A DNA stretch of 64,000 bases from Sepiola atlantica (taxonomy: Eukaryota > Mollusca > Cephalopoda > Sepiida > Sepiolidae): NCBI GenBank assembly GCA_963556195.1, contig OY744544.1, positions 46,532,484 to 46,596,483 of the forward strand, read 5' to 3'. Positions 58,701 to 64,000 of the stretch are shown piece by piece. The notes below the pieces were generated by a model that saw only the letters and a list, made by a program, of their open reading frames with translations, had not been told where the DNA came from and did not search any database. Position 1 is the first letter of the stretch; each line of letters begins with the position of its first letter. A program made the position numbers and the translations under genes.

Positions 58701-59594
58701 TCTTAACCCATTACTTTTAATCAATCAGTAGAATTGAAGAAGCAGCCTCTGTCAACCTATTACTTTCGATCAATCAGTAGAATTGAGGAAGCAGCCTCTG
58801 TCAACCCATTACTTTTGATCAATCAGTAGAATTGAAGAAGCAGCCTCTGTCAACCCATTACTTTTGATCAATCAGTAGAATTGAGGAAGCAGCCTCTGTC
58901 AACCCATTACTTTTAATCAATCAGTAGAATTGAGGAAGCAGCCTCTCTCAACCCATTACTTTTGATCAATCAGTAGAATTGAATAAGCAGCCTATCTCAA
59001 CCCATTACTTTTGATCAATCAGTAGAATTGAGGAAGCAGCCTCTGTCAACCCATTACTTTTGATCAATCAGTAGAATTGAAGAAGCAGCCTCTGTCAACC
59101 CATTACTTTTGATCAATCAGTAGAATTGAAGAAGCAGCCTCTGTCAACCCATTACTTTTGATCAATCAGTAGAATTGAGGAAGCAGCCTCTGTCAACCCA
59201 TTACTTTTGATCAATCAGTAGAATTGAGAAAGCAGCCTCTCTCAACCCATTACTTTTAATCAATCAGTAGAATTGAGGAAGCAGCCTCTTAACCCATTAC
59301 TTTTAATCAATCAGTAGAATTGAGGAAGCAGCCTCTGTCAACCTATTACTTTTGATCAATCAGTAGAATTGAGGAAGCAGCCTCTGTCAACCCATTACTT
59401 TTAATCAATCAGTAGAATTGAGGAAGCAGCCTCTGTCAACCCATTACTTTTGATCAATCAGTAGAATTGAGGAAGCAGCCTCTGTCAACCCATTACTTTT
59501 AATCAATCAGTAGAATTGAGAAAGCAGCCTCTCTACACCCATTACTTTTAATCAATCAGTAGAATTGAAGAAGCAGCCTCTGTCAACCCATTAC
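28712..59594. repeat. 49-bp satellite array, ~630 monomers, 30.9 kb
   Basis: The monomer is TTTTGATCAATCAGTAGAAT, then TGAGGAAGCAGCCTCTGTCA, then ACCCATTAC (49 bp, about 41% G+C, no CpG in the consensus). Copies continue without any inserted element. Frequent variants are GATCAA/AATCAA, GAGGAAG/GAAGAAG/GAGAAAG, CTGTCAA/CTCTCAA, AACCCATT/AACCTATT and 2-bp-shorter monomers with CCTCTTAACCC or CCTCTCAACCC. Each standard copy contains the palindrome TTGATCAA and a small GAGG-AAGCAG-CCTC hairpin. Both strands carry frequent stops, so there is no ORF. Combinations of variants recur at fixed distances, giving higher-order repeats. Whether the array is centromeric, a dispersed block or intronic cannot be told from sequence alone. 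Confidence 0.99.
43505..49112. repeat. Higher-order repeats in the satellite (633 bp and 2,291 bp)
   Basis: The rare variant ATATGTAGAATTGAGG occurs at 43505, 44138, 45796, 46429 and 49112. The spacings are 633 (twice), and 2,291 between the first and third and between the second and fourth. 633 bp equals 13 monomers with two 47-bp units; 2,291 bp equals 47 monomers with six 2-bp deletions. A 13-monomer block is thus nested inside a 47-monomer block. Confidence 0.9.
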
Positions 59595-60400
59595 GTTTGT
59601 ACTTTCTATTAATCTAATTTCTTAATTACTTTTAGTTCGTGTTATTTCTTTTTCGATGATTTTATTCCACAACATTTCTATCATGTTTAAGTTAATATTG
59701 TCATTTTATCTTTATTTTCATAAGAATTTTCAAACAACTTTCTAAAGTGAACCATCTTAATTACTTTGTGAACTTGTTTATATTTTTATTAGTATGGCTA
59801 TCCGGCGTTGTCCTGATGACATAAACAACAAAATAGAAAAGTTAATCTTTCTTTTCAAACGTATTTCTCCCTATCTCTCTCTACTATATCTCTACCATCC
59901 CTCCCTCTCTCTAGCACCTACCACTTACTAAATATACTACTTTACCTTCTCTATTTATGTCATTGATCACTTTTGGATTCAACATATGCCACTTTCCAAA
60001 TGTAATACTGTATTATTACCCACACCAATTCTATCTTTTAAAAAATTCTAATTTTTACTGTGAACACTTTCATTAATTACGTGACATAGTTTTCTTCTCT
60101 TCTGGTCACCGTTGGACACTGATCTTGCAGGTGATATTCGACAACATTGTGTCTTCAATGTTTCATGATTAAATAGTCAATCGCATGATTTTAGTAGTTT
60201 GTTGATTCTCTCCGATTATTTTCATATGTTATTAATGCGTTATATTTTTTTATCATTTGACAGTTTAATGGGTTTTTTTAACACTTCCTCTACTGTTTTC
60301 ACATAAAATACATTTAAACCGTGGATTGCTGGCATGAAACTATGTTGAATACATTTTATTATGTCAATGAAGAATATAATTATTTTATATTTAAACTCTA
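59595..60400. other. AT-rich sequence right of the satellite
   Basis: The last monomer breaks off at CCCATTAC (59594) into unrelated AT-rich sequence with a short CT-rich patch near 59,870-59,920. No exon or mobile element is recognised. Confidence 0.6.
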
Positions 60401-60409
60401 TTTTTATTG

Positions 60410-60649
60410 TTATAACTTACCTGGAGGTGACACACCAGTCTTTTTTAGTTATTTTTCGCTGATGGCAAGAGTTAGCCTTCCCTGAAATCTGAGTGCAAGT
60501 GTTTTTTTTTCAATATTTCAGTATTTTCCGTTCCTTTCCATTATTATTGTAATTGCTTTCAAGTTATCACACCAACAGTTACCGGTGGGTTATCGTATAT
60601 AACGACTGACGGCTTTCCCTAAACCTCGAGTGAAAGTAAGTCTTCTCAA

Positions 60650-60688
<39 letters not shown>

Positions 60689-60890
60689 TGTACAAACTGG
60701 GAGTTCTCACACAAGTCATCATTAGCGATTGCTCCCCGACAACAACCGGTGGTAACAAGTCTCCCCAGATTTCAAGTATTCTCCAACTCTTTTCGATAGC
60801 CACTGCAAATAACCTTGCAGTATCGCAACAGCCATTTTCCAGCACTCTCTGCACTTCCAGTGGAGGTATGGTTTCTCATCTTCCTTGACC
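60410..60890 (-). mobile_element. Stacked LINE 3' ends with ATT tails
   Basis: Three blocks in the same orientation share a layout (plus strand: ...TCACAC..., a GCGATTGCTCC/GCTGATGGC-type middle, then AGTCTCCCCAGATTTCAAGT or a diverged form). They begin near 60,420, 60,560 and 60,690. The second and third are preceded by ATTATTATT tracts (60,540 and 60650-60688), which on the minus strand are AAT tails. The rightmost block leads toward the LINE coding remnant at 61-63.6 kb. Divergence is high, so boundaries are approximate. Confidence 0.4.
60650..60688. repeat. (ATT)n tract, probable LINE tail
   Basis: Thirteen ATT units, directly next to LINE 3' end-like sequence on the minus strand. Confidence 0.9.
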
Positions 60891-60899
60891 CTATGCAAA

Positions 60900-61060
60900 T
60901 ATTTTGTGTGGTGTCAGCCTAGGCTGGCACGATTTTTTTAGTGGGGAGGAGAAGGGAAAGTGGAATAAAGTGGGAAAGGAGAGTGGGTACGAGAGCGGGA
61001 GAGGACAGCAGTGGGAGCGGTGGAAGAGAGCTGGGGAGCGGTGGAGGAGAGCGGTATTGG
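60900..61060. other. Purine-rich block, GGGAGAGGA-type repeats
   Basis: GAGAGCGGGAGAGGACAGCA, GGGAGCGGTGGAAGAGAGCT and GGGGAGCGGTGGAGGAGAGC form a short degenerate tandem repeat of about 20-25 bp. It replaces the expected continuation of the LINE C-terminus. Confidence 0.6.
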
Positions 61061-62250
61061 TATTACATTAACTTTCTTCATTATCCATATTTCTTTCAGT
61101 TCTCTCGCTAGTTGCGTGTATTTGCTTCGTTTTTCCGTTTCTTTGATCTTAACTCTGTGATCTGCTGGAACGGCGAAGTGTACGATTTTGCAAGATTTTT
61201 TCTTCTTGTTGATTATTATAACATCCGACCTCCTTGCTTGTATGAGTTTGTCTGTTTATAAATGCATATTCCAGATGATTTTGTGTTTTTTCGTTTTCCA
61301 GTACTGTTTCTAGTTTATGTTTGTACCATTGTCTGCGTATTCGAAATTCATTTGTTTGCACAGTTCACGGTGTACTGCTTTCCCCACACAGTCATGTCTG
61401 TTCTTATATTCTTTTGGGGATAGTTTGCTACATTCACTTATTATATCATTTACTGTTTCGTCTCTTTGTCCACACTGTCTGCATTTTCTGTTTCCCTGGG
61501 TTTATCTATTTTAGCTTTAATGTAGTTTGTCCTAATCTCATTGTTCTGTGCAGCCATCAGTAAAAATTCCGTTTCTCTGTTCAAGTGTCCTTTTCTTAGC
61601 CATGCCCAGCTAGTTTCGTTAGTTTCTTCTTTTGTCAGTCTTCTGAAGCGTCAATGTAGTTGTTTTTCTTCCCACTTTTCTTGTTTTGTTTTTGATTTCG
61701 GTGTTTCAAGAGTTGTTCTTTGGAACAGTGTCTCTTGCTGCGGTGATTAGCTTTTCTGTGTTCTGAGTTATGTATTTCTCCAGCTCTTTTTTGAGTCTTC
61801 CACACAATCTCCTATACTTACCAGTCCTCTTCTCATCTCTTCCTTTTCATGTAGAGTCTGTCTGTATCGTCTGTTGGGTGTAGTGCGTTGTGCATAGTCT
61901 AGTAATCTGGTCAGGTGTCTGAGTTCTTCTTTAGTCCAGCCTACGAATGGTTCAGAGTATCTTATTAGTGCTACTGCACAGGTGTTTATTCCTTTTACTA
62001 GATTCCTGCTATATAATTTCGTTTCTAGGAGTTTTCCTGTTCTTCGTAAATATTCTTTTCCAATCTTCTCTTTTATTTCTGTAAATTTGATGGTGTCTGC
62101 TTCCAGAACTCCCAGATATTTGTAGCTATCCTGTTCCCCTAGTGCCTTCATTTCCTCTTGGTTGGGATTTCCATGCCCTCTGTTGTCTCAAGTTTTTCTC
62201 TTTTTATTTCTAGTAGTGCACACTTTTCCATTCCGAATTCCCTTTGGATA
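61060..62250 (-). mobile_element. LINE ORF2 remnant, C-terminal half
   Basis: Downstream of an insertion the minus strand resumes with DIQREFGMEKCALLEIKREK, then SYKYLGVLEADTIKFTEIKE and KEYLRRTGKLLETKLYSRNL, KGINTCAVALIRYSEPFVGW, TKEELRHLTRLLDYAQRT. Further on come, in shifted frames, DVIIINKKKK and KIVHFAVPADHRVKIKETEK, which is the C-terminal endonuclease-like region of this LINE type (resembling type-1 elements annotated as R2-like). It stops at ELKEIWIMKKVNVIPI near 61,060. The largest open piece is 61768-62151. Several shifts show it is dead. Confidence 0.75.
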
Positions 62251-62256
62251 TCCTGA

Positions 62257-62514
62257 TTAGATAAAATAAAGAAATAGTATCGGAACAGTTAAACAGAGGC
62301 GTCGCCAAGATCAAGTCCAAATGAATGTTAAAACCTCTCTTCAATGTAAAAAAAAAACGTCGTTCAGTCCAACATAAAAAGATCCAGCACTATTCTCTCC
62401 TATCGTTCGCTTTACGATCCCACGTTCAGAACGATCTCCACATCTCTCACCGAACTTTCATTTTCCTTCTCTTATTGAAAAAGAATGCGATGCATTCAAA
62501 CCAACTTAATTGCA

Positions 62515-62577
<63 letters not shown>

Positions 62578-62744
62578 ACGCCGCTGCCCGGATCTTCAAA
62601 TAAAAATCTTATGTGACTTTCTGACGCCTTTCTCCTCCAACTCATCTTTCTTTTTTGTCGTCAGCGAGCGTTTTCGAGTTCGCCCCCCACACACAGCATA
62701 CCAGACGCTGCCTCTTTGAACGGCGCCGACAAGTGTCTGCATTT
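62257..62744. mobile_element. 488-bp CpG-rich insertion splitting the LINE
   Basis: The LINE reading is interrupted between IFSQDV (right) and QDIQREFGM (left). The sequence ATATCCTGA at 62248-62256 and ACATCCTGA at 62745-62753 is a 9-bp duplication with one difference, as left by an integrating element. The insert has many CpGs (CGACGCCGCTGCCCGG, GTCGTCAGCGAGCGTTTTCG, CGGCGCCGAC), unlike the AT-rich host, and contains a (CT)n tract. No terminal inverted repeats, tRNA box or coding frame was recognised. A non-autonomous transposon or a solo repeat are possibilities. Confidence 0.6.
62518..62577. repeat. (CT)n microsatellite
   Basis: About 29 CT units inside the 488-bp insertion. Frames encoding LS repeats here are artefacts. 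Confidence 0.98.
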
Positions 62745-63606
62745 ACATCCTGACTGAAGATTCTGGTCGTATTTATCAACTTTTCCAGTTCCTTTGTGCT
62801 TTTTGATATAGTTTCCGGTCGTTCATGTACATCAGGTGCTTTACTCTGTGTCTGTAAACTTGTATTTGGCATCACATCTTTTGAGTATGTAGTTGAGTGG
62901 CATCATAGCTATTATAAACAGTAGTGGTGATAGCGAGTCTCCTTAAAAACTGCTTCTCTGTATTTTTTTTATCTCAGTCAGGTGTTGTCATCCATCTGTC
63001 GGTTTCTGGCCTTCATGTTTCCATTGCTTTCTGAGAAGATTAATCAGCCTGTCGGGTATTTTGTGTATTTTAAAACTTTCAATTATCCATGCTCCAGAGA
63101 TTCTGTCGTAAGCTTTTTTGTAGTCAATCCATGCCATGAATATGTTCTTTTTTCTGTTTGTACCGCCTTCAGGATCTTTTTATCGATGTATAGCAGGTCA
63201 TGCATCCTTCTTTTCCCTTTACAGCCTCCTTTTTGTTCTTTATGGAGTAGTCCACGTTTGTTTAGGGATTGGTAGATTTGTTCTCTCAGTTATGCGGTCA
63301 AGATTTTCCACATTTTTGGTAAACAGGTTATTGGTCTGTAGTGACTTGGGGTCGTTCCCTCTTTGGCATATTTTCGTATTAGCGTTGTCCTTCCTTTGGT
63401 CATCCACTCTGGTACTTCTGTTTTGTGGATACATCCTCTCAGTTTCTGCGCTGTAGGGTCGTGCATTTTTAAAACCAATATGCATGTATTCCATCGTGGT
63501 CTGGTGCTTTCCAGTTTGCCATTTTCCTTAGGGTGTCTTTAATGGTTTCTTCATTAATTTCCGCATCTGTTCCTTCTTCAATTTCCTGTGGTACATTTTT
63601 CATGGT
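62745..63606 (-). mobile_element. LINE ORF2 remnant, N-terminal half of the RT
   Basis: On the minus strand, starting near 63,600, shifted frames read EIEEGTDAEINEETIKDTLR, KMANWKAPDHDGIHAYW, VPEWMTKGRTTLIRKYAKEG, PSHYRPITCLPKMWKILT, FMAWIDYKKAYDRISGAW, GDSLSPLLFIIAMMPLNYIL and, for motif C, MYMNDRKLY. KAPDxDGI, RPITCL, KAYD and GDSLSPLLF are the standard non-LTR RT blocks. The catalytic YMDD reads YMND, and stops and shifts are frequent. It shares its family with the plus-strand fragments at 3.3-4.7 kb. Confidence 0.8.
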
Positions 63607-63632
63607 TTTCAAGCGCTTGACTTTTTTGTTGT

Positions 63633-63634
<2 letters not shown>

Positions 63635-63707
<73 letters not shown>

Positions 63708-63708
63708 C
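63635..63708. repeat. (AAT)n microsatellite between two LINE copies
   Basis: About 24 uninterrupted units lying between the minus-strand LINE (left) and the plus-strand LINE start (right). Confidence 0.97.
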
Positions 63709-64000
63709 TGAGTGTCATGATGGACAGATGCTCCCTCGTTAGCCAACATCCTGCGAATGTTGGCCCTTCTCATTTCAGAAACAAGACAACGGACAAGAAC
63801 CAGGTAAGTAACCTCTCTGATTCCAGGTACGACAAGGACACAGACCAAAGACAGGAAAACCAGAGCGAAAACAGCAAACTGAAAGGATATAGAAAGAAAT
63901 GGACCACGAAAGAGAACAGACTGGTGATGGAGTGCTATTATAAAAGCAGCTACCCTACAGAAAGAGGCTACCGAAAACGAATGAAACATCTCTGGGACAT
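63709..64000 (+). mobile_element. 5' part of a second LINE copy, cut by the window end
   Basis: The plus frame is open from about 63,750 to the last base. It reads PANVGPSHFRNKTTDKNQ, then GYRKKWTTKENRLVMECYYK and PTERGYRKRMKHLWD. A KWT-xE-x-x-V-x-CYY segment followed by RGYRKRM is the N-terminal region, possibly a Myb-like DNA-binding fold, of the same LINE type whose RT lies on the opposite strand to the left. No break is seen in the visible part. Confidence 0.6.

Noticed and set aside
28712..59594. CRISPR-like array
   Set aside because: The unit is a single continuous 49-bp monomer with no alternating unique spacers, and the sequence is eukaryotic.
61317..61750. Phe/Ser/Cys-rich plus-strand frames
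   Set aside because: They are antisense shadows of the minus-strand LINE coding remnant.
62325..62719. Frames with long LS repeats
   Set aside because: They cross the (CT)n tract in the inserted element and show no other coding feature.
63609..63989. 126-codon minus frame with a poly-isoleucine tail
   Set aside because: The isoleucines are the AAT microsatellite, and the remainder is antisense to the LINE frame on the plus strand.

Overview
The window reads as nuclear DNA of a cephalopod-type mollusc, most likely an octopus-like genome. This is an inference from three things: a mollusc-like CYP3-clan P450 split by long AT-rich introns, a very high load of microsatellites and minisatellites, and decayed non-LTR, Ty3/gypsy, mariner and Penelope-like elements alongside a tRNA-derived SINE. 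There are no operons, bacterial genes or CRISPR arrays. Most open frames in the window are chance or repeat-derived.

Left part (1-28,280): one real host gene is visible, a cytochrome P450 of the CYP3 clan on the minus strand. Six exons (25,943 down to 5,608) join in phase with GT/AG splice sites and encode the segment from just after the proline hinge to just before the I-helix. The N-terminal anchor exons and all exons from the I-helix to the haem-binding cysteine are not seen. The introns hold a 114-bp tandem array (7.27-9.34 kb), a LINE fragment (12.3-12.7 kb), a broken Ty3/gypsy pol (15.7-18.1 kb), a dead mariner with its terminal repeats (20.9-22.1 kb) and a Penelope-like remnant (24.5-25.2 kb). 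Beyond the last visible exon (below 5.6 kb) lie a 36-bp minisatellite, truncated LINE 3' ends, a near-perfect 99-bp palindrome and a short tandem array at the window edge.

Middle (28,712-59,594): a 30.9-kb uninterrupted satellite with a 49-bp monomer, about 630 copies and no ORF. Diagnostic variants recur at intervals of 633, 732, 828, 1,121, 1,709 and 2,291 bp, which shows several nested higher-order repeats. A SINE with a perfect 14-bp target-site duplication sits just outside its left edge. The missing 5' P450 exons would have to lie to the right of 25,943, so the satellite may be inside an intron of that gene; this is not proven.

Right part (59,595-64,000): AT-rich sequence, then stacked 3' ends of a LINE, a decayed minus-strand LINE reverse transcriptase split by a 488-bp CpG-rich insertion with a 9-bp duplication, and the start of a second LINE copy on the plus strand running off the window end.

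The strongest candidates for something undescribed are the 49-bp satellite with its nested higher-order structure and its possible position within a P450 gene. No new enzymatic or defence system is visible.
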